Source: Streptomyces halstedii | Lineage (GTDB): Bacteria > Actinomycetota > Actinomycetes > Streptomycetales > Streptomycetaceae | Assembly: GCA_000720535.1 (NCBI GenBank) | Contig: JOAZ01000025.1 | Location: forward strand, 1-64,000 | Direction: 5' to 3' | Length of the DNA: 64,000 bases | In this document: positions 1-8,056 of the stretch, piece by piece | Position numbering within the stretch: the stretch's first letter is position 1 | Layout: every line of letters begins with the position of its first letter | Position numbers and translations under genes: made by a program | Notes under the pieces: model-generated | Databases searched by the model: none | Told to the model about the DNA's origin: nothing | What the model saw: the letters and a program-made list of their open reading frames with translations, nothing else

Positions 1-107
1 AGCAGCACTGGCAGACTTCCTCCACACCTACAACCACCACCGCAGCCACACCGCACTCGGAGGCCAACCCCCGATCAGCCGCGTCAACAACCCTGCGGGT
101 CAATACA
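1..107 (+). mobile_element. 3' end of an IS481-type insertion sequence (truncated by window edge)
   Basis: Only the right end is visible. The transposase frame runs almost to the end, the element appears to finish with ACA (105-107), and the next six bases (108-113, CCTAGT) fit the NCTAGN target that I know for IS481 of Bordetella. The left end, the other inverted repeat and the second target copy lie outside the window, so the exact boundary is inferred. Confidence 0.55.
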
Positions 108-112
108 CCTAG
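2..112 (+). CDS. IS481-family transposase, C-terminal fragment
   Basis: The visible 36 residues read through a [12 protein letters not shown] motif into PPISRVNN. This is the typical C-terminus of the integrase-core (DDE) transposases of the IS481/IS3 groups, just after the catalytic Glu helix. The 5' part is cut off by the window edge, so completeness cannot be judged. The TAG stop (110-112) lies in a CTAG tetramer whose opposite strand provides the TAG stop of lspA, so the two genes converge and share bases. If the element ends at 107, the transposase stop codon is supplied by target DNA rather than by the element. Confidence 0.7.
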   Translation, partial: AALADFLHTYNHHRSHTALGGQPPISRVNNPAGQYT

Positions 113-837
113 TCCTTGTGCACGGTCCCGTCGGGGTCCAGGCCCTTGAAGGAGAGGATCACGATCAGGAAGCCGCCGCAGACGATGGCGGAGTCCGCGA
201 GGTTGAAGACGGCGAAGTGCGCGGGGGAGATGAAGTCCACCACCGCGCCCTCGAACACGCCCGGCGCCCGGAAGACGCGGTCGGTGAGGTTGCCGAGCGC
301 CCCGCCGAGCAGCAGCCCGAGCGCGATGGCCCAGGGCAGGCTGTAGAGCTTGCGGGCGAGGCGGATGATCACGATGATCACGACCGAGGCGATGGCCGTG
401 AAGATCACGGTGAACGCCTCGCCGAAGCTGAACGCGGCACCCGCGTTGCGGATCACCTCCAGCTTCAGCCAGTCGCCGAAGATCTCGACGGGCGCCCGGT
501 GCTCCAGCTCCGCGACCACGATCGTCTTGCTGACCAGGTCGAGCAGATAGGCGAGGACGGCGACGCAGAGGAGGACGAGGATCTTCTTCCGGCGCCGGCC
601 GCCCACCGCCGCGTCGCCGCCGGCCGCGGCTTCGTCACCGGCCGCCGGGTCGCCACCGGCCGGCTCCGCGCCTTCCGTGTCGCCACGGGCCGGCTCGGCG
701 CCCTTCGCGTCGCCACGGGTGGACTCGGCGCCCGGGGAAGGCTCGGTGCCCTCGGCGGGCCGCTGGGGCTCCGCCCCGTCGGCCCCCTCGGCATCGGGGA
801 TGTCCGGCGTACCGATGATGCGCTCCGCCTCTGCCAC
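109..837 (-). CDS. lspA: Lipoprotein signal peptidase (signal peptidase II)
   Basis: Inner-membrane aspartyl protease that removes signal peptides from diacylglyceryl-modified prolipoproteins. The 242-residue product has about 85 cytoplasmic N-terminal residues rich in Glu, Gly, Ala and Pro, with a repeated EPxxGDxxGAEP pattern. Four membrane segments follow, with the family motif NAGAAFS (about residue 132) and the two catalytic Asp regions NLTDR (about 183) and FNLADS (about 213). The enzyme body is normal in size; the long acidic extension makes it larger than the roughly 165-residue E. coli enzyme. It starts at GTG and lies 58 bp after the DksA-like gene, probably co-transcribed with it. 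Its stop codon is where the insertion sequence abuts, but the coding sequence looks intact. Confidence 0.95.
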   Translation of the reverse strand: MAEAERIIGTPDIPDAEGADGAEPQRPAEGTEPSPGAESTRGDAKGAEPARGDTEGAEPAGGDPAAGDEAAAGGDAAVGGRRRKKILVLLCVAVLAYLLDLVSKTIVVAELEHRAPVEIFGDWLKLEVIRNAGAAFSFGEAFTVIFTAIASVVIIVIIRLARKLYSLPWAIALGLLLGGALGNLTDRVFRAPGVFEGAVVDFISPAHFAVFNLADSAIVCGGFLIVILSFKGLDPDGTVHKD

Positions 838-895
838 GTGAGTCCCTCAACCTAGGTGCCTGATTGAGGACGAGGGTACGACAACCCCGGGACGC

Positions 896-1378
896 TCAGC
901 CTCGCCGCTCCTGCTTCTGCTTGTCCTCCACGCAGAGTGTGGCCCTGGGGAAGGCCTGCATCCGTGCCTTGCCGATCGGCTTGCCGCAGATCTCGCAGAG
1001 TCCGTAGGTCCCGGAGTCGAGCCTCGCGAGGGCGCGCTCGGTCTGCTCCAGCGTCTCCTGGGCGTGGGCCGCGAGCGACAGTTCGTGTTCCCGGGTGATG
1101 TTCTTGGTGCCGGTGTCCGCGTCGTCGTCGCCCGCGCCGTCCCCGGAGTCCCGCATCAGACCGGCCAGCGCCGCGCCCGACGTCTCCAGCTCGCTGCGCA
1201 GGCGCAGGACCTCCCCGGTCAGCTCCGTCCGCGCCTCGGCGACCTCCTCCGGGGTCCAGGGGTCCTCCCCGGGCCTGACCGCGAGGTCTGCCGGATCGGT
1301 GGCGCTGGCCGTGGGCGCCGTCGTGGCGACGCCCTCCCCCGCGGCCGTGTTCCGGTCCGCGCTCTTCTTGGCTACCAC
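896..1378 (-). CDS. DksA/TraR-family zinc-finger protein
   Basis: The C-terminus (CEICGKPI ... ATLCVEDKQ) is the TraR/DksA zinc-finger module preceded by a long helical region with many Glu and Leu. Family members bind the RNA polymerase secondary channel, but a polymerase role here is inferred. The finger reads Cys-x2-Cys ... Cys-x2-Asp rather than four Cys. I chose the GTG at 1378 (product 160 aa, starting VVAKKSADRN) because AGGAG sits 8 bases upstream. The frame is open back to a GTG at 1540, which would add 54 Ala/Arg/Thr-rich residues, but there the SD-like sequence is directly against the start. It is divergent from ileS. Confidence 0.8.
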   Translation of the reverse strand: MVAKKSADRNTAAGEGVATTAPTASATDPADLAVRPGEDPWTPEEVAEARTELTGEVLRLRSELETSGAALAGLMRDSGDGAGDDDADTGTKNITREHELSLAAHAQETLEQTERALARLDSGTYGLCEICGKPIGKARMQAFPRATLCVEDKQKQERRG

Positions 1379-1779
1379 CGTGTGGACTCCTGTCTGCTCG
1401 GCGGACTGTGCCGCCCCTGTGGCCTTCGACGCCCTCGCGCCCCGCTCCGGGGGCGTCTCGGCCGTGCTCCTGCCGGCTGCGCTCTGCTCAGCCGTACCTC
1501 TCGCCGTGCTCTTCCGCGCGGCGCCCTGTCGTCGCGGCACCCTTCCGCGCGGTCACATAGCGTGATCTTGCACCCAAATCGTCCTGGGACGATAAATCGA
1601 CTCCGGCCCCGCGGCAACGGGGCACGCCGCCGAACGGCCCCTCCCCGTGCCGGGCGGCGCGGCGCCCGCAGAGGTTGTGCCCAGCTCCCCGCCGGGTAAT
1701 CCGCCCGGTCACCCGCCCGGCGGGCCCGCTCCCGGCCACCTGGCCGTTCGGGTCGCGGGCGGCCCCGGAACAAACCGGT

Positions 1780-1808
1780 CGGCCGTCGCCCGTACGGGCC
1801 CGTACAAT
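1780..1808 (+). promoter_or_regulatory. Possible ileS promoter
   Basis: A TACAAT hexamer at 1803-1808 is a good actinobacterial -10 just upstream of the T-box leader. No convincing -35 is visible at 17-18 bp spacing. The stretch 1379-1780 between the DksA-like start and this point is GC-rich; I see no other gene in it. Confidence 0.35.
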
Positions 1809-1814
1809 GAGCGC

Positions 1815-2096
1815 AGCGAAAGGCATGGATGGGACGAGTAGCGTCGTACGCAGCCGGCAGCGACCCGGGGACGGTGGAAGCCCGGGGGCGAGCGCGTCGT
1901 GAAGATCACCCCGGAGCCGCCGGAAGAAAGCCTTGGACCGTGGGCCAGCCCACAGGCACAAGGCCGGTAGACCCGGCATCGCGACCCCAATGAGGGGGCC
2001 ACGGGCGCGTGCCCGGGGCCAAGGAGGGTGGTACCGCGGGAGCCTGCCGGTTCTCGTCCCTCCGACGGAAGTGGAAGTCGTCCGCCGGAGGAAGCC
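1815..2096 (+). promoter_or_regulatory. Isoleucine T-box leader (translational type) of ileS
   Basis: The 5' region contains the canonical T-box antiterminator/antisequestrator sequence (AGGGTGGTACCGCG at 2025-2038), whose UGGN bulge pairs with the CCA end of uncharged tRNA. Upstream lies a long stem-loop region with a candidate Ile specifier ATC near 1906 (context GAAGATCACC). After the T-box, CCTCCG at about 2060 can pair with the ribosome-binding GGAGGAAG just before the ATG. This matches the translational T-boxes known for actinobacterial ileS, in which charging status controls exposure of the SD sequence; no U-run terminator is present. Exact ends and specifier are inferred. Confidence 0.88.
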
Positions 2097-2101
2097 CGCA
2101 C

Positions 2102-5100
2102 ATGACATCGCCGCAGTACCGCCAGGTACCCGCCCAGGTCGACCTGCCCGCCCTTGAGCACGCCGTGCTCGACTTCTGGCGCGAGAGCAAGGTCTTCGCC
2201 AAGAGCCTCGACCGGTCCGAGGGGCGCCCCGAGTGGGTGTTCTACGAGGGCCCGCCCACCGCCAACGGCATGCCGGGCGCCCACCACATCGAGGCCCGCG
2301 TCTTCAAGGACGTCTTCCCGCGCTTCCGCACCATGCAGGGCTACCACGTCGGCCGCAAGGCGGGCTGGGACTGCCACGGCCTGCCGGTCGAGCTGGCGGT
2401 GGAGAAGGAACTCGGCTTCAACGGCAAGAAGGACATCGAGGCGTACGGCATCGCGGAGTTCAACGCGAAGTGCCGGGAGTCGGTGACCCGCCACACCGAC
2501 GCGTTCGCCGAGCTGACGACCCGCATGGGGTACTGGGTCGACCTGGACGACGCCTACCGCACGATGGACCCGGAGTACGTGGACTCCGTGTGGTGGTCGC
2601 TGAAGGAGATCTTCAAGAAGGACCTCCTGGTCCAGGACCACCGGGTCGCCCCCTGGTGCCCCCGCTGCGGCACCGGCCTCTCGGACCACGAACTGGCCCA
2701 GGGCTACGAGACGGTGGTCGACCCCTCGGTCTTCGTCCGCTTCCCGCTGACGAGCGGCCCGCTGGCCGGCGAGGCCGCGCTGCTGGTCTGGACGACCACC
2801 CCGTGGACCCTGGTCTCCAACACCGCCGTCGCCGCGCACCCGGACGTCACCTACGTCGTCGCGACGAACGGCGAGGAGAAGCTGGTCGTCGCCGAACCGC
2901 TGGTCGAGAAGGCGCTCGACGAGGGCTGGGAGCTCACCGGCCGGTCCTTCACGGGCCGCGAGATGGAGCGCTGGACCTACGAACGCCCCTTCGACCTGGT
3001 CGACTTCCCGAGCGAGGCGCACTACGTCGTCAACGCCGAGTACGTCACCACCGAGGACGGTACGGGTCTGGTCCACCAGTCTCCCGCCTTCGGCGCCGAC
3101 GACCTCACCGTCTGCCGCTCCTACGGCCTCCCGGTCGTCAACCCGGTCCGCCCCGACGGCACCTTCGAGGAGGATCTGCCCCTGGTCGGCAGCGTCTTCT
3201 TCAAGAAGGCCGACGAGGCGCTGACCGAGGACCTGGCCGCGCGGGGCAAGCTCTTCCGCCACGTCCCGTACGAGCACAGCTACCCGCACTGCTGGCGCTG
3301 CCACACGGCGCTGCTGTACTACGCGCAGCCGTCCTGGTACATCCGTACGACCGCCGTCAAGGACCGGCTGCTCCAGGAGAACGAGAAGACCAACTGGTAC
3401 CCGGACTCGGTCAAGCACGGCCGGTTCGGCGACTGGCTGACCAACAACGTGGACTGGGCGCTCTCGCGCAACCGCTACTGGGGCACCCCGCTGCCCATCT
3501 GGCGCTGCGAGGACGACCACCTCACCTGTGTGGGCTCCCGCGCCGAGCTGACCGAGCTCACCGGCACCGACCAGTCGGACCTGGACCCGCACCGCCCGTT
3601 CATCGACGAGATCACGTTCACCTGCTCGCACGAGAACTGCCAGCTGGAGGCGTACCGCGTCCCGGAGGTCATCGACGCCTGGTACGACTCGGGTTCGATG
3701 CCGTTCGCGCAGTGGGGCTACCCGTTCAAGAACAAGGACGTCTTCGAGAGCCGCTACCCGGCGCAGTTCATCTCGGAGGCCATCGACCAGACCCGCGGCT
3801 GGTTCTACACGCTGATGGCCGTCGGCACCCTGGTGTTCGACAAGTCGTCGTACGAGAACGTGGTCTGCCTGGGCCACATCCTCGCCGAGGACGGCCGCAA
3901 GATGTCCAAGCACCTGGGCAACATCCTCCAGCCGATCCCGCTCATGGACCAGCACGGCGCCGACGCGGTGCGCTGGTTCATGGCGGCGGGCGGCTCCCCC
4001 TGGGCGGCACGCCGGGTGGGCCACGGCACGATCCAGGAGGTCGTCCGCAAGACGCTCCTGACCTACTGGAACACGGTCGCCTTCCAGGCCCTGTACGCCC
4101 GTACGTCGAACTGGGCGCCCTCCGCGGCCGACCCGGCCCCGGCCGAGCGCAGCGTCCTGGACCGCTGGCTGCTGAGCGAACTGGGCACCCTGGTCGAGCA
4201 GGTCACCGAGGCGCTGGAGGGGTACGACACCCAGCGCGCCGGCAAGCTGCTCTCCGCGTTCGTCGACGACCTGTCCAACTGGTACGTCCGCCGCTCCCGC
4301 CGCCGCTTCTGGCAGGGCGACAAGGCGGCCCTGCGCACGCTGCACGACGTGGTGGAGACGGTGACCCGGCTGATGGCGCCGCTGACCCCGTTCATCACGG
4401 AGCGGGTCTGGCAGGACCTGGTCGTCCCGGTGACGCCGGACGCCCCGGAGTCGGTGCACCTGTCCTCCTGGCCGAAGGCGGACCCGGAGTCCGTCGACCC
4501 GGCGCTCTCCACGCGGATGGCGCTGGTCCGGCGCCTGGTGGAGCTGGGCCGGGCCACCCGCGCCGAGTCGGGGGTCAAGACCCGCCAGCCGCTGTCGCGC
4601 GCCCTGGTCGCGGCCTCCGGCTTCGCGTCCCTCTCGCCCGAACTGCGCGCCCAGATCACGGAGGAGCTCAACGTCTCCTCCCTGGCCTCGCTCTCGGAGG
4701 TCGGCGGCTCGCTGGTCGACACCACGGCCAAGGCCAACTTCCGGGCGCTGGGCAAGCGGTTCGGCAAGGGCGTCCAGGCGGTGGCCAAGGCCGTCGCGAA
4801 CGCGGACGCGGCCGCGCTCTCCCTGGCCCTGCGCGAGGGCACGGCGTCGGTCGAGGTGGACGGCGAGCTGATCACCCTCTCCCCGGAGGAGGTCATCGTC
4901 ACGGAGACCCCGCGCGAGGGCTGGTCGGTGGCGTCCGACTCCGGCGCGACGGTCGCCCTGGACCTGGAGATCACCCCGGAACTGCGGGCGGCGGGCCTGG
5001 CCCGTGACGCGATCCGGCTGATCCAGGAGGCCCGCAAGAACAGCGGCCTGGACGTGGCGGACCGGATCGCGGTCCGCTGGACGTCGTCGTCCCCCGCCAC

Positions 5101-5251
5101 GACGGAGGCCCTGACCGCGCACGCCTCCCTGATCGCGGAGGAGGTCCTGGCCGTGGACTACGCCCAGGGCGAGGCGGACACCACGTACGGCGCCCTCTTC
5201 GAGGACGAGGGCCTGAACCTCACGTTCCGCCTCCGCAAGACCCACGCCTGA
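2102..5251 (+). CDS. ileS: Isoleucyl-tRNA synthetase
   Basis: Class I synthetase charging tRNA-Ile. The 1049-aa product carries the ATP-binding HIGH-equivalent as HHIE (about residue 61, after GPPTANGMPG) and the KMSKS loop as KMSKH (about residue 600), with the CP1 editing domain between them and a C-terminal anticodon-binding region. Length and motif context resemble the eukaryote-like IleRS (IleS2) type seen in Mycobacterium, a type generally less sensitive to mupirocin; that trait is inferred here. I place the start at ATG 2102 because the SD GGAGGAAG is immediately upstream and the T-box sequestrator leads into it. The frame remains open further 5', but that part is the T-box leader. Confidence 0.97.
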   Translation: MTSPQYRQVPAQVDLPALEHAVLDFWRESKVFAKSLDRSEGRPEWVFYEGPPTANGMPGAHHIEARVFKDVFPRFRTMQGYHVGRKAGWDCHGLPVELAVEKELGFNGKKDIEAYGIAEFNAKCRESVTRHTDAFAELTTRMGYWVDLDDAYRTMDPEYVDSVWWSLKEIFKKDLLVQDHRVAPWCPRCGTGLSDHELAQGYETVVDPSVFVRFPLTSGPLAGEAALLVWTTTPWTLVSNTAVAAHPDVTYVVATNGEEKLVVAEPLVEKALDEGWELTGRSFTGREMERWTYERPFDLVDFPSEAHYVVNAEYVTTEDGTGLVHQSPAFGADDLTVCRSYGLPVVNPVRPDGTFEEDLPLVGSVFFKKADEALTEDLAARGKLFRHVPYEHSYPHCWRCHTALLYYAQPSWYIRTTAVKDRLLQENEKTNWYPDSVKHGRFGDWLTNNVDWALSRNRYWGTPLPIWRCEDDHLTCVGSRAELTELTGTDQSDLDPHRPFIDEITFTCSHENCQLEAYRVPEVIDAWYDSGSMPFAQWGYPFKNKDVFESRYPAQFISEAIDQTRGWFYTLMAVGTLVFDKSSYENVVCLGHILAEDGRKMSKHLGNILQPIPLMDQHGADAVRWFMAAGGSPWAARRVGHGTIQEVVRKTLLTYWNTVAFQALYARTSNWAPSAADPAPAERSVLDRWLLSELGTLVEQVTEALEGYDTQRAGKLLSAFVDDLSNWYVRRSRRRFWQGDKAALRTLHDVVETVTRLMAPLTPFITERVWQDLVVPVTPDAPESVHLSSWPKADPESVDPALSTRMALVRRLVELGRATRAESGVKTRQPLSRALVAASGFASLSPELRAQITEELNVSSLASLSEVGGSLVDTTAKANFRALGKRFGKGVQAVAKAVANADAAALSLALREGTASVEVDGELITLSPEEVIVTETPREGWSVASDSGATVALDLEITPELRAAGLARDAIRLIQEARKNSGLDVADRIAVRWTSSSPATTEALTAHASLIAEEVLAVDYAQGEADTTYGALFEDEGLNLTFRLRKTHA

Positions 5252-5260
5252 CCCACCCGA

Positions 5261-5295
5261 AGGCCCGGCCGGACCAACGGTCCCGGCCGGGCCTC
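5261..5295 (+). terminator. Hairpin after ileS
   Basis: GC-only inverted repeat (AGGCCCGGCCGG / CCGGCCGGGCCT plus GACC/GGTC) beginning 9 bp after the ileS stop. It has no U-tract, as is usual for Streptomyces terminators. Confidence 0.7.
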
Positions 5296-5316
5296 CGGCA
5301 TGCACGGAGCGGGCCC

Positions 5317-5471
5317 CAGACGCACGGGGCCACCCATTCCAGCCCCTCCGGCGCTTGAGGAGCGGGGCCAGACGTACAAGCCGCCCTCCCCCGCCCCTCC
5401 GACGCTTGAGGAGCGGGGTCCAGACGCACGGGGCCACCCATTCCAGCCTCTCCGGCGCTTGAGGAGCGGGG
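5317..5471. repeat. Tandemly duplicated Streptomyces-type intergenic repeat
   Basis: A core of about 25 bp containing CGCTTGAGGAGCGGGG occurs three times (5343-5367, 5394-5418, 5447-5471). A 28-bp block beginning CAGACGCACGGGG is identical at 5317-5344 and 5421-5448, so a unit of about 104 bp appears duplicated. The last copy runs into GGGGCGGAGCCCC, a short palindrome. The core resembles a dispersed repeat I recognise at many Streptomyces gene ends. The rest of the gap to 5590 is C-rich, with CCGCACCCCGC tandem runs (about 5525-5580), and holds no gene. Confidence 0.75.
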
Positions 5472-5590
5472 TCCGGGGCGGAGCCCCGGTTACGGGAAGG
5501 GGCGGGTAGGGGAACAGGCCCCGCGCAGCGGCACCCACCCCGCACCCCGCCCCATCCCGCACCCCGCACCCCGCACCCGCCCACGACAAA

Positions 5591-5625
5591 GGGCCGGGCC
5601 CCAGGGAAACCCCGGGGCCCGGCCC
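5591..5625 (-). terminator. Hairpin after divIVA (probably bidirectional)
   Basis: Strong inverted repeat GGGCCGGGCCCC / GGGGCCCGGCCC around a short loop, 41 bp past the divIVA stop on the minus strand, between the convergent ileS and divIVA genes. Confidence 0.75.
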
Positions 5626-5666
5626 TCAGCCTGCCGACGGCTACGCGCTCAGCGAGCGCACACCGC

Positions 5667-6896
5667 TCAGTTGTCGTCCTCGTCGATCAGGAACCCACGC
5701 ATCGGCGACGGCGCCTGCTGCATCGGCTGCGGCGCCTGCGGCCGCACCGGTGCCATCGGCTGCGTCATCGCGGGCGACATCTGCTGCTGCCCGCCGTACG
5801 ACGGCGCACCGCCCATCGGCTGGTTGCCGCCGCCCATCTGCTGGTTGCCGTGACCGCCGTGGTTGCTGCCCATGGAGTGCCCCATCGCACCCGCGCCGGC
5901 CGGGGCCAGCGAAGGCGACGGCGGCAGGGAGGCGGCGGCGGGCGTACGCGGCGGGGCCAGCGAGTCGTCGGCCTGGGTCTCCAGCTGACGCAGCTGGCTC
6001 TCCAGGTACGACTTCAGACGGGTCCGGTACTCGCGCTCGAAGCCGCGCAGGTCCTCGACCTTGCGCTCCAGCGTCGCGCGGGCCGACTCCAGCGAGCCCA
6101 TCGCCACGCGGTGCTTCTCCTGCGCGTCCCGCTCCAGCGCGTCCGCCTTGGCACGGGCGTCACGCTCAAGACCCTCGGCACGGCTGCGCGCCTCGCCGAC
6201 GATCTTGTTGGCCTCGGAACGGGCCTCCGCGATCGCCTGGTCGGCGGTCTGCTGGGCGAGGGAGAGGACACGGGCGGCGCTGTCGCCACCGGGCCCCTGA
6301 CCGGGCTGCTGCATCTGCTGCTGCTGCATCTGCGGCGGCATCTGCTGCTGCTGCGGAGCGTGACCACCGGGGCCGCCCATCGGGCCGCCCATGGGTCCGC
6401 CCTGCATCGGGCCGGGGCCGTGCGGGCCCTGCGGACCGGGGCCGTGGCCGCCCTGCATCGGGCCGGGACCGCCCTGGGGACCATGACCACCCTGGGGGCC
6501 GTGACCGCCCTGCGGACCGTGGCCGCCCTGCGGACCGTGCGCGCTGGGACCGGCAGGCAGCTGCGGAGCGCCACCGGGCAGTTGGGGGGGACCCATCTGC
6601 GGGGGCTGCTGCTGCACCGGCGGGCCCGATATGGCGGCGGGCACCGGAGCGCCTGGCCGTTCCTGCTGCTCCGGCGGTTTGCGCATACCCTGCTGCTGTT
6701 GGTTCTGCTGGTTCTGCGCGGCCGCGCGCGTGGCGGCGGCCAGCTTGGCCCGCAGGTCCTCGTTCTCACGGAGGAGACGGGTCAGTTCCGCTTCGACCTC
6801 GTCGAGAAAGGCATCGACCTCGTCCTCGTCATAGCCTTCTCGGAGGCGGACGGTCGTGAACTGCTTGTTCCGCACGTCCTCAGGGGTCAACGGCAT
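5667..6896 (-). CDS. divIVA: DivIVA, polar-growth scaffold protein
   Basis: Coiled-coil protein that marks hyphal tips and recruits the apical wall-synthesis machinery; essential in Streptomyces. Residues 1-60 hold the conserved N-terminal domain (MPLTPEDVRNKQFTTVRLREGY ... VDAFLDEVE) with the first coiled coil. About 150 residues of Gln/Gly/Pro/His-rich linker follow, including a run of HGPQGG repeats. A second long coiled coil (SLAQQTADQAIAEARSEANK onward) and a Gly/Gln/Met-rich tail ending IDEDDN complete the 409 aa. The long linker and tail are typical of Streptomyces DivIVA and absent from Bacillus DivIVA. Last gene of the dcw block; a hairpin follows. Confidence 0.97.
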   Translation of the reverse strand: MPLTPEDVRNKQFTTVRLREGYDEDEVDAFLDEVEAELTRLLRENEDLRAKLAAATRAAAQNQQNQQQQGMRKPPEQQERPGAPVPAAISGPPVQQQPPQMGPPQLPGGAPQLPAGPSAHGPQGGHGPQGGHGPQGGHGPQGGPGPMQGGHGPGPQGPHGPGPMQGGPMGGPMGGPGGHAPQQQQMPPQMQQQQMQQPGQGPGGDSAARVLSLAQQTADQAIAEARSEANKIVGEARSRAEGLERDARAKADALERDAQEKHRVAMGSLESARATLERKVEDLRGFEREYRTRLKSYLESQLRQLETQADDSLAPPRTPAAASLPPSPSLAPAGAGAMGHSMGSNHGGHGNQQMGGGNQPMGGAPSYGGQQQMSPAMTQPMAPVRPQAPQPMQQAPSPMRGFLIDEDDN

Positions 6897-6945
6897 CTCT
6901 TCTTCACCTCTACGTAGTCGTCGGCAGTCGGCAAGACCGTATCGT

Positions 6946-7242
6946 TCACACGCTGCTCGCTAGCTTGCCCACGATGTTGAGCAGAATGTAGACGATGATC
7001 ATCAGAACGAAGAAGGACAGGTCAAGTGCCACGCCCCCGAGACGCAACGGCGGTATGAACCGCCGCAGAAGCTTCAGCGGTGGATCGGTGACAGTGTAAG
7101 TGCCCTCCAGGACGATCACCATCGCCTTGCCTGGCTGCCATGAACGTGCGAACTGGAAGACGTAGTCCATGACCAGCCGGAAGATCAGCACGATGAGGAA
7201 ACACATCAGCGCGATATAGACCACATCCAGTGCGACGCCCAT
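6946..7242 (-). CDS. YggT-family membrane protein
   Basis: 98-residue protein with two hydrophobic segments (residues about 4-30 and 70-92) flanking a short loop with PPLKLLRRFIPPLRLGG, the YggT (DUF165-like, Ylm-locus) pattern. The family is conserved next to sepF and divIVA in actinobacteria and Firmicutes. Its role in division or osmotic adaptation is not established. It lies between sepF and divIVA in the same orientation, with gaps of 74 and 49 bp. Confidence 0.88.
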   Translation of the reverse strand: MGVALDVVYIALMCFLIVLIFRLVMDYVFQFARSWQPGKAMVIVLEGTYTVTDPPLKLLRRFIPPLRLGGVALDLSFFVLMIIVYILLNIVGKLASSV

Positions 7243-7316
7243 GTCCCGCGCTTCCCTCTCCCCTGGCTTCCGTAAGCCCCGGCCTCCCGGCCGGTTTGTT
7301 CCCGGTGTCCTGTATC

Positions 7317-7928
7317 TCAGCTCTGGTTGAAGAACCCGCCCTCTGCGATGCGAGCCTTGTCCTCCGCCGTGACATCGACGTTAGCAGGCGACAACAGGAA
7401 CACCTTCTGCGTCACGCGCTCAATGCTGCCATGGAGACCGAAGACGAGTCCCGCGGCAAAGTCGACAAGTCGCTTCGCGTCGGTGTCGTCCATCTCCGTG
7501 AGGTTCATGATCACCGGAGTGCCCTCGCGGAAGTGTTCCCCGATGGTACGGGCCTCGTTGTAGGTCCTGGGGTGCAGCGTGGTGATGCGGTACGGCTCCC
7601 GCTCGGACACGACCTTGGGCATGATCACCGGTGCGTTCTTCTCCAGGTTCGGGCGGTCAGGTGTGATGGATGCCACGGGCGCGATCCGGGCGGGTCGCCC
7701 GCTGTCCGCCGGCAGCTGAACCGGCTCGCGCGGCGCGGGCGGCTGCACCGCGCGCACCGGCTCGTCACGTTCCCGCTCCACCTGGTGCGCAGGCTGGTGC
7801 CGCCGCCGGTCCCGCTCGGGCTCCGGCTCGGGTTCGAATTCGTCGTCGGGGTCGAACCCCGGACCGTCGTACCCATCGTCCTCCACGAGGCCGAGGTAGA
7901 CCGCCATCTTGCGCATCGCGCCGGCCAT
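7317..7928 (-). CDS. sepF: Cell division protein SepF
   Basis: FtsZ-associated membrane anchor. The 203-aa product has the N-terminal amphipathic helix ([14 protein letters not shown]), an acidic/Arg-rich linker (residues about 20-100) and the C-terminal SepF fold ([22 protein letters not shown], then a [25 protein letters not shown] strand-helix region). In actinobacteria lacking FtsA, SepF is the main tether of FtsZ to the membrane, which agrees with the absence of ftsA in this cluster. It follows ylmE after a 128-bp gap and precedes yggT. Confidence 0.95.
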   Translation of the reverse strand: MAGAMRKMAVYLGLVEDDGYDGPGFDPDDEFEPEPEPERDRRRHQPAHQVERERDEPVRAVQPPAPREPVQLPADSGRPARIAPVASITPDRPNLEKNAPVIMPKVVSEREPYRITTLHPRTYNEARTIGEHFREGTPVIMNLTEMDDTDAKRLVDFAAGLVFGLHGSIERVTQKVFLLSPANVDVTAEDKARIAEGGFFNQS

Positions 7929-8056
7929 GCTCCGAGTCCTCCGCTCTGTGGTGGATCGGCATTCGCGTCACCAAGTGCCCGAGATCCACTTCGGTCTTGC
8001 CCGCATCGGGCGGCAATGACCATATTTTCTGCTGTGGTCCGACCTGCTTCGCGACG

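Noticed and set aside
5317-5471. Possible CRISPR array because of three spaced repeats
   Set aside because: The intervening segments are themselves repeated, spacing is irregular and no cas gene is present.
1709-5584. Open frame of about 1290 codons antisense to ileS
   Set aside because: It is Arg/Gly/Val-rich low-complexity translation produced by GC-biased third positions of ileS; no domain or SD, and IleRS on the other strand is unambiguous.
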